Below are positions 42,530 through 52,585 of a stretch of DNA of 64,000 nucleotides, piece by piece. The position numbers and the translations under genes are program-made. Each line of letters starts with the position of its first letter. Within the stretch, counting starts at the first letter, position 1. The notes below the pieces were generated by a model, which was given only the letters and a program-made list of their open reading frames with translations, was not told the origin of the DNA and made no database searches. Source of the stretch: Gracilimonas mengyeensis (GTDB lineage: Bacteria > Bacteroidota > Rhodothermia > Balneolales > Balneolaceae); assembly GCF_900182705.1 (NCBI RefSeq), contig NZ_FXTP01000007.1, positions 62,001 to 126,000 of the forward strand, given 5' to 3'.

Positions 42530-44020
42530 TTATTGCACCGGGATTTTTATCCTTGTGCCCTCTTCAATAGTATCATCCATATGTACCTGGTTAATAATAG
42601 CAATGTCTTCGGCGGTAATATTCATCGGCAGGTTGTTGGGTATGAAGGAAGAAAACGCCGCCGTTCTGTTTGCTGCTCTGATCTGCAGGCGAACCGGTTG
42701 AACATTGAGGATAGATTCGTCGTGAAGTGAGTCAAATCCACCGGCTATTTCCAAAAAGGCATCGTTGTACTCTTCAAACTGTGAGGCAGTGGTATAACTC
42801 AGGAAGCGATAAATATTTCCATCATAGGATATAGCGCTTATCAACAACTGTAGTTCATTCCCGTTTTGTCCGCTTGCACTGGCTACTGCCTGGTATGCAT
42901 TCAGATTGTTGATGTCACTACTACCCTCTTCCATTACGGTAATGCCTTCCTGAGCCAAAAACTGCTGTACTGAACTTTCCGGTGAACTATTTTCGGAATC
43001 GATGGCAAACTGGGTAATTACATCCTGGGCTTCATTCACTAAGATAACTGCCGAAGGCTGGTTTATAACCTGAAAGCCTGCTGGAACCGGAAATTGAAAA
43101 GCCAGTTCGGGATGATAGAAGGTACCATCGCGTTCAAAGCCTTCCCTGGGGTTCTGCCCGTACATAATCCCTTCAATCATGTTCAGGTATTCGTCTTTAT
43201 CCTCAATGGTCTGTTCGTATCCCTTTTCTCTCCATTTTTCTGCTAATTGAGGGATCGTTTGCTCACGCTCCCCTGGATCGGGGTGACTGGAAAGCAAGGT
43301 TGGAATGCCCCCGCCCTGTTGTTCTGAAATACGTTCTAAGGAAGTAAAGAAGTCAGCACCTTCTGCCGCTTCATAATTTTGCATAGCTGCATATTCAACA
43401 CCCAAAGCATCCGATTCACGTTCATCATCACGCCCGTACTTCAAAAACATGAGCTGAGCTGTTTGGCTGCTGAGCTGCAGGATACTTTGTCCATCATACC
43501 CAAGCGATTCACCTAACACCGCTCCACCAATCACTGCCAGCTGACCAACCTGCTGTTCAACGGCCCGCTGGGAAGCATGCCGGGCAGCCACGTGGCCAAT
43601 CTCGTGCCCTATTACAACAGCTAGCTGTGCTTCATTATTCAAATGTGCAAGCAGTCCCCGGGTTACATACACATACCCGCCCGGCAAAGCAAAAGCATTC
43701 ACCACCGGGCTATCCAGCACACGAAAAGTAAATTCTGTTTCCCGGAACTTCTTGGGGGTATCTTCTCGCCTTAGGTGACTTACCTCCAGCATTTCTTGTC
43801 CCAGAGCTGAGACATAATTGCTGAGTTCCTCATTCTCATAAACGCCGTACTGAGCCGTAATTTCCTTATCAGACTGGGCACCTATCTTTTCTTCCTCTTC
43901 CCAGCTGTATCCAAACGCCCGCTTGTTCCCTGAAACGGGGTTAACCTCAAGCGAAACACAGCTATTAATCAACACTGCAATTAATAAAACAAAAGAAACG
44001 TATCGTGACCTTAATTTCAT
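42530..44020 (-). CDS. M48 family metalloprotease lipoprotein
   Basis: About 496 aa from ATG 44020 (GGAA upstream; a GTG 9 bases earlier is possible). Lipobox LINSC. Zinc site VIGHEIGHVAARH (HExxH) and downstream ERESDALGVEYA, as in M48B/BepA-like periplasmic chaperone-proteases. Zinc His/Glu all present. The C-terminal half is an uncharacterised beta-rich region ending INQVHMDDTIEEGTRIKIPV, a LysM-like binding segment also seen in YfgC-type proteins. Likely outer-membrane quality control. Confidence 0.92.
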   Translation of the reverse strand: MKLRSRYVSFVLLIAVLINSCVSLEVNPVSGNKRAFGYSWEEEEKIGAQSDKEITAQYGVYENEELSNYVSALGQEMLEVSHLRREDTPKKFRETEFTFRVLDSPVVNAFALPGGYVYVTRGLLAHLNNEAQLAVVIGHEIGHVAARHASQRAVEQQVGQLAVIGGAVLGESLGYDGQSILQLSSQTAQLMFLKYGRDDERESDALGVEYAAMQNYEAAEGADFFTSLERISEQQGGGIPTLLSSHPDPGEREQTIPQLAEKWREKGYEQTIEDKDEYLNMIEGIMYGQNPREGFERDGTFYHPELAFQFPVPAGFQVINQPSAVILVNEAQDVITQFAIDSENSSPESSVQQFLAQEGITVMEEGSSDINNLNAYQAVASASGQNGNELQLLISAISYDGNIYRFLSYTTASQFEEYNDAFLEIAGGFDSLHDESILNVQPVRLQIRAANRTAAFSSFIPNNLPMNITAEDIAIINQVHMDDTIEEGTRIKIPVQ

Positions 44021-44094
44021 AGCTTCCACATTAGATTAGAATTAACCCTAAACACAATGTATGGTAGTAAAAAACAAGCTGGAATGTTTCCTGT

Positions 44095-45132
44095 TTATGC
44101 TGTTTTTCCAACCACATTTACTTCAGGTACCAGTGAAATACCGAATTTATCTTCAACAGAGGCCTGAATTCGTTGCGCCAGGCTCCAGATTTCCGAACCG
44201 GTTGCTTCGCCGTAATTCACAATGACTAATGCCTGCATTTTGTGAACGCCAGCATCACCAAAACGCTTGCCTTTCCAGCCACATTGATCGATAAGCCATG
44301 CAGCCGGAATCTTAGCGCCTGATTCAACTGAATAATGAGGGATATCCGGGAAGCGTTCCTTTAATTCATCGAAGATCGATTCTGAAATAACCGGATTTTT
44401 AAAAAAGCTACCTGTATTCCCAATTTCTGCAGGATCCGGCAACTTACTGCGACGAATTTCAATCACGGTATCGCTGACATCTTTTATAGTTGGAGTGGAA
44501 ATACCTTTACTTTCCAGTGCCTCCGACAAAGCCTTGTAAACAGTATTTATTTGTGGATCTTTCTGAAGGCGAAGCGTTACGGAAACCACCACATACTTGC
44601 CACGCGCTTCCTGCTTAAAAATGCTGTCGCGATAACCAAACTTGCACTCATTCTTAGTGAAGGTGTGTATTTCACCGGTTTCAACATTTACTGCTTCCAG
44701 TACATGAAACACATCTACCAGTTCTGTACCATAAGCGCCAATGTTTTGTATAGGAGCTGCTCCCACTGATCCAGGAATCAGGGACAGATTCTCTATTCCG
44801 CCCCAGCCTTTATCCACGCAAAACATCACCAGCTCATGCCAGTTCTCACCTGCGCCGGCTTTCAACAGCACCAGATCATCACTCTCTTGAACTACTTCTT
44901 TACCGGGTATATCCACATGTACTACCAGGCCATCAAAATCATCAATAAAAAGTACATTACTTCCACCGCCTAAAATCCAGCGTTGATTTTCCTGCCAAAT
45001 TTTATCAGCAATAAACTCCTTTAACTGATCAACTGATTTCAGAGAAATAAAATAACGGGCTTTGGCCGCCAGCCCCATCGTATTATAAGGCGATAAATCA
45101 ACATGCTCCCGGATCTGAAAATCACTATTCAT
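44095..45132 (-). CDS. murB: UDP-N-acetylenolpyruvoylglucosamine reductase
   Basis: 345 aa. FAD-binding LGGGSNVLF, catalytic-region IQNIGAYGTEL, GNTGSFFKNPV with catalytic Ser, and PAAWLIDQCGWKG. Type I MurB length. Second committed step of peptidoglycan precursor synthesis. Three bases downstream of the CorC-like gene, so probably co-transcribed. Confidence 0.95.
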   Translation of the reverse strand: MNSDFQIREHVDLSPYNTMGLAAKARYFISLKSVDQLKEFIADKIWQENQRWILGGGSNVLFIDDFDGLVVHVDIPGKEVVQESDDLVLLKAGAGENWHELVMFCVDKGWGGIENLSLIPGSVGAAPIQNIGAYGTELVDVFHVLEAVNVETGEIHTFTKNECKFGYRDSIFKQEARGKYVVVSVTLRLQKDPQINTVYKALSEALESKGISTPTIKDVSDTVIEIRRSKLPDPAEIGNTGSFFKNPVISESIFDELKERFPDIPHYSVESGAKIPAAWLIDQCGWKGKRFGDAGVHKMQALVIVNYGEATGSEIWSLAQRIQASVEDKFGISLVPEVNVVGKTA

Positions 45133-45135
45133 AGC

Positions 45136-46518
45136 TTATTCGGAACCGGATTCTGTTTCTTGGGGATAATTCACTTTAACCCGCACCTTACGAATACGAT
45201 TGTTCTTCACCGAGTGCACGGTGAGTTCCATGTTCTTATAGGTGATACGTTCCCCTACCAAAGGCAAGCTTTCGGTGAGATGATAGATAAGCCCACCAAG
45301 GGTTTCGAATTCGTCTTCATCGGTGGTGATTTCCGTGTCCAGGATTTCTTCCATATCGTCGAGATCCACCCGGGCATCAAAAATATAAATACCACTTTTA
45401 AAGCGGGTATAGAGGGATACTTCTTCTCCGGAATCGTCGGCAATGTCCCCTACAATTTCTTCCAGGATATCGTCCATCGTCACGATCCCTTCCGTCCCAC
45501 CGTACTCATCCACCACAATGGCAATATGGGTTTTCTCTTGTTGAAAGTCCCGAAGCAAGTCATCCAGGCGCTTGGTGGCAGGAATAAATAAGGCCTTACG
45601 GGATACCGTCTTCCAGTTTAAAGTCGGTTCGGCTTCTTCAGCATTCAAATATGGAAGCACATCTTTGGCATACAGCACCCCAATTATGTTATCAATATCG
45701 TTCTCGTACAAGGGCATCCTGGAAAAGCCATTTTCACGAATTTTGCCCAATACATCCTGCAGCGACTCATCCAGCGACACCGCAATTATGTTTACCCGGG
45801 AGGTCATGATTTCCCGAACGCTGATGTTACCAAAGCCAATCACATTTTCGATGATTTCACGCTCGTCTTCTTTGATAGACCCCTCCTGTTCGCTAACCTC
45901 GGCCATAGTGCGAATGTCTTCCGAGGTCATTTTACTGGCTGGTTTGGGGAGATACCGTTCCAGGCTAATGGTGCTATCGGCTATTAATTTGGCAAAAGGC
46001 TTCAGCAGTATGAAAAGCGAATAGATAAATGCACTGTTGGTGCGTGATACCTTAATCGGGTTATTTATAGCAATAATCTTCGGGGTGATTTCGCTCAGGA
46101 TTAAAATCATGAACGTAAGCACTATCACCTCTACAGCAAAAACCAACACTTCTGAGAATCCGTATGCGGCTACAATATCCCCGGTAATAACAGCAGCAAG
46201 CACCGATGCAATGATATTAGCAAAGGTGTTACCGATTAGAATAGTAGCTAATAAACGGCGTGGTTTATCCAGCATTTTGAGAATGCGATCATCGGAGGAA
46301 CCGGCCGACTGATCTTGCTTCAAATCTTCCATCCTCGTTGAGAGAGAAAAGAGAGCCACCTCTGAGCCAGAAAATATGGCTGAGAAAGCCAACCCTAAAA
46401 ACAAAAAAACCAATTCAATGGTAAGTACCACCGGATCGATGGCCGTTTCAGCAAAGCCTCCGGCAGCGGTCATCAACGTATCTTGCACAAAACTGAAAGG
46501 ATCTTCTAAAGTATCCAA
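45136..46518 (-). CDS. CNNM/CBS/CorC_HlyC domain protein (hemolysin-C/CorC family)
   Basis: 460 aa. N-terminal CNNM (DUF21) membrane domain, CBS pair (VREIMTSRVNIIAVS and KTHIAIVVDEYGGTEGIVTMDDILEEIVGDI) and C-terminal CorC_HlyC domain (ARVDLDDMEEILD...LGGLIYHL). Linked to Mg2+/Co2+ efflux or ion homeostasis. Overlaps nothing; three bases to murB. Confidence 0.92.
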   Translation of the reverse strand: MDTLEDPFSFVQDTLMTAAGGFAETAIDPVVLTIELVFLFLGLAFSAIFSGSEVALFSLSTRMEDLKQDQSAGSSDDRILKMLDKPRRLLATILIGNTFANIIASVLAAVITGDIVAAYGFSEVLVFAVEVIVLTFMILILSEITPKIIAINNPIKVSRTNSAFIYSLFILLKPFAKLIADSTISLERYLPKPASKMTSEDIRTMAEVSEQEGSIKEDEREIIENVIGFGNISVREIMTSRVNIIAVSLDESLQDVLGKIRENGFSRMPLYENDIDNIIGVLYAKDVLPYLNAEEAEPTLNWKTVSRKALFIPATKRLDDLLRDFQQEKTHIAIVVDEYGGTEGIVTMDDILEEIVGDIADDSGEEVSLYTRFKSGIYIFDARVDLDDMEEILDTEITTDEDEFETLGGLIYHLTESLPLVGERITYKNMELTVHSVKNNRIRKVRVKVNYPQETESGSE

Positions 46519-46664
46519 TTATCAGGGTTTATTGAGGTTTGAATAAAAATTGAACATACATTTCCATGGAATAAAAATAAAGCATTTTCATGCAGATAGT
46601 AGGGATATTTGATGTTATCGGCCCTTATTTAGAAAAAAGCTTCATTTTCTTTTTATAGATACCA

Positions 46665-46694
46665 TAAAAAAGGCCTGAGGAAATTCCCCAGACC
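46665..46694 (-). terminator. Terminator of ssb
   Basis: On the minus strand GGTCTGGGG pairs with CCTCAGGCC (46672-46694) using two G-U pairs, followed by six T (46666-46671). Confidence 0.85.
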
Positions 46695-46721
46695 ATTTTA
46701 TAAACTGATATTCAACAACAT

Positions 46722-47195
46722 TTAGAATGGAAGATCGTCATCCATATCATCAAAATTGCTGTCCAGTTCCACATTACTGCTCATGGGCTTACTGGCCGGC
46801 TGATTTTGATTGTTGTTTTGCTGTTGTGGCTGTCCTCCACCTTGTGGGCCTTGTGGACCTCCGCTGGCACTATCCAACATAATCATGCGCAAAGCCTTGA
46901 CTTCAGTGGTGTATCGTTTTTGCCCATCCTTGTCTTCCCATTGGCGGGTTTGGATAGGACCTTCAATATACACTTTGGAGCCTTTAGTGAGATACTGCTG
47001 GCAAACTTCAGCTGTTCTGCCCCAGGCTACCACGCGGTGCCATTCGGTACGTTCCTGGTATTCCCCATTGCTATCCTTGAACCGCTCGCTGGTAGCGATG
47101 CTTAACGTAGCCACAGCGGTATTAGATTGAGTGTATCGTACTTCCGGGTCTTGTCCCAGATTTCCTATGATCATTGCTTTATTCAGTGAGCTCAT
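46722..47195 (-). CDS. ssb: Single-stranded DNA-binding protein
   Basis: 157 aa. OB-fold with [18 protein letters not shown] and [20 protein letters not shown], Gln/Asn/Pro-rich linker, and acidic tip DDMDDDLPF that binds repair partners. Stand-alone gene with its own terminator. Confidence 0.96.
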   Translation of the reverse strand: MSSLNKAMIIGNLGQDPEVRYTQSNTAVATLSIATSERFKDSNGEYQERTEWHRVVAWGRTAEVCQQYLTKGSKVYIEGPIQTRQWEDKDGQKRYTTEVKALRMIMLDSASGGPQGPQGGGQPQQQNNNQNQPASKPMSSNVELDSNFDDMDDDLPF

Positions 47196-47555
47196 ATCGT
47201 ATCGTGTTTTTTTATTGTTTCTTTATAATGTAAGAGTTAGCTCACTCGGATTCCTTACAAATTTATTTCAAAAAAATTTCTTCTTGGAGATTCATAGAGC
47301 TCTTTATTGTTCTCATTAAGAATAATAAACGTTTATTATTTTTAGTCTTACTAAAATAAATTCCAAACTAAATTTCTTAAAAATATTTTGTAGTGAATTG
47401 TAGGTTTCGACTTCAATGTGCGACTGTTCGTTGAAAATCACCCCTACTTCAATTGCCTTAAAGTTCTATAGTTCTTTTAAATCCCCATCCTCCAAAGAGC
47501 AAAAGAAACTGTTCAAGCAATCTTCAGATTTTTATATTGACCTCGAAATAGAAAT
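47196..47555. other. 360-bp AT-rich spacer, divergent promoters region
   Basis: No coding potential. Contains a perfect 20-bp palindrome at 47321-47340, listed separately. Promoters for ssb (minus) and tspO (plus) must lie here. Confidence 0.5.
47321..47340. promoter_or_regulatory. Perfect 20-bp palindrome, possible operator
   Basis: AATAATAAAC followed directly by its complement, no loop. Position between divergent ssb and tspO suits an operator, but no regulator can be named. Confidence 0.4.
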
Positions 47556-47579
47556 TTGATTATTTATATTTTTCCTGTC

Positions 47580-48056
47580 TTGAAAATCCCATATTGGCTT
47601 AAAATCGTCCTCGGTATTATTGTTTGTAACCTGGTGGGCTTGCTGGCAAGTTCGGTTACTCTTCCCGCCATCGAGGGATGGTATTCACAATTACAGAAGC
47701 CTGTTTTCAATCCACCGAACTGGCTCTTTGGTCCGGTCTGGACTACACTTTACACGCTGATGGGAGTAGCAGCGGCGGGCATCTGGCAAGTTGGTTTTCA
47801 GCATAAAGCCGTCAAACACGCCTTGTCTATCTTTGGCATTCAGCTGGCGCTCAATGGGATTTGGTCCTTCCTGTTTTTTGGTTTTCAGAGTCCATTGCTG
47901 GCTTTTATTGAAATACTATTTCTCTTGCTTGCCATACTGATTACGATTAAACGCTTCAGCGAACTTAAAGCCTGGACCGCCTGGCTGCTGATTCCCTACT
48001 TGCTATGGGTTTCTTTCGCCTCAGTACTCACTTTCTCTATTTATTGGTTGAATTAA
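47580..48056 (+). CDS. tspO: TspO/MBR family membrane protein
   Basis: About 158 aa, five membrane helices. Conserved WYSQLQKPVFNPPNWLFGPVW and ALNGIWSFLFFG, WLLIPYLLWVSFASVL. Binds tetrapyrroles and cholesterol-like ligands; in bacteria linked to porphyrin or light response. No ATG is available; TTG at 47580 gives the usual short start, a TTG at 47556 is the alternative. Confidence 0.9.
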   Translation: MKIPYWLKIVLGIIVCNLVGLLASSVTLPAIEGWYSQLQKPVFNPPNWLFGPVWTTLYTLMGVAAAGIWQVGFQHKAVKHALSIFGIQLALNGIWSFLFFGFQSPLLAFIEILFLLLAILITIKRFSELKAWTAWLLIPYLLWVSFASVLTFSIYWLN

Positions 48057-48612
48057 AGCGACAGAATTGGTGAATAAAACAAGTTAGCCAACAAGCTCCA
48101 TTCTCCATTTGGAAAACCGTTGGCTGGAAATAATACAACCATAGCCCACGGGTTTATCCGTGGGAAAAAGAGAACATGCCTTATAAGTCCGAGGCTAAAT
48201 AGCTTTAACAGTAAACCGGTTCCGAGGACGCTTCTCAATGATTTGGTAGTATCTTTAAAAAATTTATAGCCCAATCTTCGGTAATCAGTTTATCCCAATA
48301 GCCTATTTAGGCTCAGATTTTCTCTCTATGATCCCATAAACCCACGGATGAATCCGTGGGCTATAGTAAAATTTTTAAGGATATATTATCTACCAAGCCT
48401 GCCGCAAGCGTCTCGCTTGTGGCCGTTAGACTAAACCTCCCAATATTTAGTAAGGCATTTGAGCCAAAGGCAACCGAAAGGAAACAACTGGCTGTAAAAA
48501 AATCAGGCCAAAAATATTTCCACACCGAAAACTTATAAATGTACTTTTACAAATTTACATCTTTGGCTCAAGTACCTTCAACACATCTTCCCTCAACCTA
48601 AACTTTTACCCT
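48057..48612. other. 556-bp spacer with paired hairpin repeats
   Basis: No gene seen. Two nearly identical hairpins CCCACGG-N6-CCGTGGG at 48145-48164 and 48341-48360, in opposite orientation relative to their ATAGCCC flanks, plus GCCTGCCGCAAGCG...CGCTTGTGGC (about 48397-48424). Typical intergenic repeats of this genome. Confidence 0.6.
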
Positions 48613-50658
48613 ATGCAGCTTAAACGATTCTTTTCTACTCTCGCATTTGCATGGATGCTCCTCAGTATCCCAGCCGCAGCCCAAGTGGACGATTCCTATT
48701 TCGATTATATGGACGTCTTTGAACTTCAACTGGTTGCCAATCCTGAAATCTCCCCGGATGGTAACACGATTATCTATCAACGCCACCAGTTTGATCCGAT
48801 GACCGACCGGAGGTTCGTCAACCTATGGAGTATTTCTTTCACGGGTGAAAATCATGTCCCACTCACCTCTGGAAAAAGCGGTTATGGAAACGTAGCATGG
48901 TCTCCTGATGGCAAAAAACTGGCTTACACTTCCAGTGAAGAAGGTTCCAATCAAATTTTTATCCGCTGGATGGATACCGGCGTTTCCACCTCCATTACCA
49001 ACCTGACGGAAAGTCCGGGCAGCCTGAGCTGGTCGCCCGATGGCAGTATGCTGCTTTTTTCCAAGTTTGTCCCCGGAGCTTCAACAACCGTAAAGCCTCA
49101 GCTTCCAGCTCCGCCCAGTGGAGCAAAATGGGAAGAATCTGCTACCGTAATTGATAAGGCCGTATATCGCAGAGATGGCGGCGGTTATGTAGACGACGGC
49201 TATCGTCACCTATTTGTGATTTCTGCCGATGGCGGTGCCCCCCGACAGCTTACTTCCGGGGATTACAACTACGGCGATCCCACCTGGGCGCCCGATGGCA
49301 AACACATTCTTTTTACCGCCGATCGCTCTGGAAATGCCGATCTCGATCCAAACAATGAGCAAATTTATGAGATGAATATAGAGACCGGTGAAATGGAGCA
49401 AATCACCGATAAGCGTGGCCCGCATAGCAATCCTGTTATTTCTCCTGATGGTGAGCTTATTGCTTATACCGGTTATAAAGACGAATTCCTGGGCTATCAA
49501 CTCACCGATTTATATATCATGAATCGTGACGGTTCTGACCTCCGTAATATTTCCGGGGATGTAGCCAATGATATTTCTTCGGTTACCTGGGCCAGTGATA
49601 GCAAATCGCTCTTTTTTAGATATACGGAAGAAGGCGTGGCTAAAGTGGGCAATATCAAACTAAACGGAGATTATACCGAAATTGCCTCCAATCTTTCCAG
49701 TTCTACTATTGGTCGCCCGTATAGCGGTGGTTCTTATTCTGTAGCTGACAATGGCCGATTCGCTTTTACCGTGGGTTCCCCTGCCCAACCCTCTGAACTG
49801 GCAGCCGGACATTTCCCTACCCGCATGGCCAATCGAACACTCACCGACTTAAACGGACAGCTTCTGAAATCCAAGAAACTTGGAAAGGTGAAAGAGTTTT
49901 GGGTGGATTCTTCAGTAGATGATTTCCGCGTACAGGGATGGATCATTACCCCGCCGGATTTTGATCCTAATAAAGAATATCCCATGATCCTGGAAATTCA
50001 TGGCGGCCCGCATACTGCCTACGGTCCCCAATTTACCCCAGAATTACAGCTGATGGCCAGTCGTGGCTATGTAGTGGTGTATACGAACCCGCGCGGCAGT
50101 ACCAGTTACGGAAAAGAATTTGCGGCCTACATCAATCATAATTACCCCAGCGAAGATCACAACGATCTAATGGATGCTACCGATTACGTGATTGATCAGG
50201 GTTATATTGATGAGGACAATTTATTCATCACCGGGGGAAGCGGTGGCGGAGTACTCTCGGCCTGGGCCATTGGCAAAACCGATCGCTTTGCTGCGGCCGT
50301 GGTAGCCAAGCCGGTAATCAACTGGTACAGTTTCGTACTTACTGCAGACGGCTCTCCTTACTACAGCAAATACTGGTTCACTGAAAAACCCTGGGACGAT
50401 CCCGAGCAATATCTCGAGCGTTCGCCCATCTCTTTGGTTGGCAATGTTACTACTCCAACCATGCTGCTCACCGGCCAGCAGGATTACCGAACGCCTATGA
50501 GTGAAACCGAGCAATATTATGCCGCCCTCAAACTGCAAGGCGTAGATGCCACCATGGTTCGCATAGCAGGCTCCGGTCACGGCATTGCTTCCAAGCCCAG
50601 CAACCTATTTCGTAAAGTAGGATACATTCTCGCCTGGTTTGAGAAGTATAAGAACTAG
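48613..50658 (+). CDS. S9 family serine peptidase, secreted
   Basis: 681 aa with signal peptide (to about AAAQ). N-terminal beta-propeller with repeated WSPDG/ISPDG/WAPDG motifs (TolB-like), then alpha/beta hydrolase with nucleophile Ser in GGSGGG, catalytic Asp in GQQDYRTP and His in GSGHGI. Prolyl-oligopeptidase family, acylaminoacyl- or dipeptidyl-peptidase type. Predicted periplasmic. Confidence 0.93.
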   Translation: MQLKRFFSTLAFAWMLLSIPAAAQVDDSYFDYMDVFELQLVANPEISPDGNTIIYQRHQFDPMTDRRFVNLWSISFTGENHVPLTSGKSGYGNVAWSPDGKKLAYTSSEEGSNQIFIRWMDTGVSTSITNLTESPGSLSWSPDGSMLLFSKFVPGASTTVKPQLPAPPSGAKWEESATVIDKAVYRRDGGGYVDDGYRHLFVISADGGAPRQLTSGDYNYGDPTWAPDGKHILFTADRSGNADLDPNNEQIYEMNIETGEMEQITDKRGPHSNPVISPDGELIAYTGYKDEFLGYQLTDLYIMNRDGSDLRNISGDVANDISSVTWASDSKSLFFRYTEEGVAKVGNIKLNGDYTEIASNLSSSTIGRPYSGGSYSVADNGRFAFTVGSPAQPSELAAGHFPTRMANRTLTDLNGQLLKSKKLGKVKEFWVDSSVDDFRVQGWIITPPDFDPNKEYPMILEIHGGPHTAYGPQFTPELQLMASRGYVVVYTNPRGSTSYGKEFAAYINHNYPSEDHNDLMDATDYVIDQGYIDEDNLFITGGSGGGVLSAWAIGKTDRFAAAVVAKPVINWYSFVLTADGSPYYSKYWFTEKPWDDPEQYLERSPISLVGNVTTPTMLLTGQQDYRTPMSETEQYYAALKLQGVDATMVRIAGSGHGIASKPSNLFRKVGYILAWFEKYKN

Positions 50659-50964
50659 CTATTGACGAATAAGGTGTTGATAAATCTATAAAGGATATGT
50701 CATTGCGAGGACTGCAGCGACCGAATGGGAGCTCTGTCCTCGCAATCTGTTCAATCCTAACAGCATATTTACTAATATCTGTGGCAGTATTACAACCTAC
50801 ATTAACCGTCTTTTTACATATCCATCATTCGATTTTTCCGGGTGATGGTTTTTTTATTTGCATTAAAGACAATTAAGCCACAACTTCCCTGCGAACAAAG
50901 AATTAGGGAGAAATTTATATAGACGTATAATCGCTACTACACTTTTAACTAAACCTAAAAGACC
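50659..50964. other. 306-bp spacer with repeat hairpin and terminator-like hairpin
   Basis: ATTGCGAGGAC (50702-50712) pairs perfectly with GTCCTCGCAAT (50736-50746), a common intergenic repeat type. CCATCA (50822-50827) pairs with TGATGG (50843-50848) followed by seven T, a weak terminator for the peptidase transcript. Confidence 0.55.
50822..50855 (+). terminator. Weak terminator after S9 peptidase
   Basis: Six-base stem with a 15-base loop, then TTTTTTT. 164 bases past the stop codon. Confidence 0.45.
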
Positions 50965-51606
50965 ATGCGATACGTCACTCTATCCCTTCTTGCTATCTTT
51001 TCTATTACCGCTTGTTCAACCGACTCCAACTCCGATCAACCGTCCCCTCCCATTCCACTTGCCATTGGTAACAGCTGGGTTTTTGATATTGAAACTGATG
51101 ACGAGCTTAAAACAGATACCCTAACTGTTATCGGCGACACTTTAATCGGAGCAACCACCTGGTATGAACTACACTCTAAAAATCCCCGTATCCAGGATTT
51201 CTTTGGTGGATATGCCGCCAATCTTGAACAGGGCTATTACAAATACCGCGGAGCTGAGACAGCCAGCGACAACTTGCTGTTGTTCAAAACCGAACCCGAT
51301 CAAAACGAAACCCGCTATATCGATACTGGAAAAGCAGCCTGGCTGAATATTTATGAAGGAGAAGATGCTAATGAAACCTTTAACGTAGTTGCAAACCGAT
51401 ACTCCGTCGTATATGATTATGTCATATCAGGAGAAAGGAGATTTAAATTTGATCAAGAGTATGAGTTTAACCGGCTCATATCCCCTGAGCTTGGATTTAT
51501 TCATTGGCAAGGTGCCTATTTTAGAACGGAAGATGATTCCACCTTAACCCTGTCCTCATATATAAATGTAGATTTGCAGGAATTTATTCCGGGAGAGCAG
51601 CAATGA
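50965..51606 (+). CDS. Hypothetical outer-membrane-type lipoprotein, 213 aa
   Basis: Lipobox ITAC at residue 17 with SPase II pattern. Mature part is soluble and beta-rich, with no family I can name; sequence PLAIGNSWVFDIETDDELKTDT resembles lipoproteins of Balneolota/Rhodothermota beginning 'lplavGnsWvY'. First of four overlapping or tightly spaced envelope genes (next starts inside its stop, ATGA). Confidence 0.75.
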   Translation: MRYVTLSLLAIFSITACSTDSNSDQPSPPIPLAIGNSWVFDIETDDELKTDTLTVIGDTLIGATTWYELHSKNPRIQDFFGGYAANLEQGYYKYRGAETASDNLLLFKTEPDQNETRYIDTGKAAWLNIYEGEDANETFNVVANRYSVVYDYVISGERRFKFDQEYEFNRLISPELGFIHWQGAYFRTEDDSTLTLSSYINVDLQEFIPGEQQ

Positions 51607-51932
51607 GACTGAGCCTGATCCTAATGAGCCTGCTCTTACTGCAGGCTTGTTCCAATTCGGTTTCTACCAAAGAAGACCCAGGCACTACTCATTTACGCAT
51701 AACCCTACCTGAAGATGGCCATGTACATGCCTGGGTTGAGAATGCTTATCAAACAAAGGTTAAAACAGTAGTCAATAGGTATTTGCAGAAAGGCCCATAT
51801 TCTTTTGCTATTAAAATGGAGGACAAAAAGGGCAAGCCTCTGCCCTATGGAATCTATACCTATCATGTTAAAACAGATACATTGAGCCATGCAGGAACGC
51901 TGGTGTATTCCAAGCCAACCAATAATTATTAG
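51603..51932 (+). CDS. Small lipoprotein, possible FlgD-like Ig fold
   Basis: 109 aa, lipobox LLQAC. The mature part THLRITLPEDGHVHAWVENAYQ ... GIYTYHVKTDTLSHAG follows the strand pattern of FlgD/secretion-tail Ig-like domains, but it is too divergent to be certain. Overlaps the previous gene by 4 bases (ATGA) and precedes an OMP-like gene by 5 bases. Confidence 0.7.
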   Translation: MRLSLILMSLLLLQACSNSVSTKEDPGTTHLRITLPEDGHVHAWVENAYQTKVKTVVNRYLQKGPYSFAIKMEDKKGKPLPYGIYTYHVKTDTLSHAGTLVYSKPTNNY

Positions 51933-51937
51933 CCGCT

Positions 51938-52576
51938 ATGAAAGTCTCTCTTATATTTATTCTGTTTGGGGTGATGAGCCTAATATATCAACCACTTAAT
52001 GCTCAGCACCAGTTCAGTGTATCTCTCTTTCCGGGATACAACGTAATCAATAATGATCAACCCACATCCAAAAATAAACAAACCAATTGGGTGTTCGGAG
52101 GAACTATTTCTTTTGATAAGCAGATAAAAAATCAGCCTCTCAGTTTTTCATTAAGCTACTTACAAGGTAAATCTACTATATTTAAGATTCGGACTAATAT
52201 AGGACCAGTTCAACCCAACTACGAAGTCCTTCTCCGCTATCAAACCATTCCCATAGAGGCTTTTTATGTGCATAGCATTGGTCAGAAAACAGAATTGCTG
52301 ACAGGTATAAATTTCACCCCACAATACCGCACACTGCTGTATGAAAGAATCAATATTAAAAACGATCGACTACTAAGTTTAGGCTTCGGTTTATCGGGGA
52401 AGGTTAAAACTGATTTTGCGACTTTTAATGGTGGACAGGGTGTACTTTTCGGAAGCGTGGCTGCCCGGTGGACCGAATTCCTTTTCCATCATGCCAATGG
52501 CCGCAATGTGGATGATTTTAGCCTGCGGCATGTCGTTGTTTCCCCGCAGATTGGGATGTCCTGGAATCTTAACTAA
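51938..52576 (+). CDS. Hypothetical outer-membrane beta-barrel-like protein, 212 aa
   Basis: Signal peptide ending near NAQHQ; the mature part is made of alternating strands (FSVSLFPGYNVINN, LSFSLSYLQG, TELLTGINFTPQYRTLL, IGMSWNLN) with a terminal aromatic-like strand, as in small barrels. No family recognised. Third gene of the envelope operon. Confidence 0.65.
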   Translation: MKVSLIFILFGVMSLIYQPLNAQHQFSVSLFPGYNVINNDQPTSKNKQTNWVFGGTISFDKQIKNQPLSFSLSYLQGKSTIFKIRTNIGPVQPNYEVLLRYQTIPIEAFYVHSIGQKTELLTGINFTPQYRTLLYERINIKNDRLLSLGFGLSGKVKTDFATFNGGQGVLFGSVAARWTEFLFHHANGRNVDDFSLRHVVVSPQIGMSWNLN

Positions 52577-52585
52577 GAGGGTTTG

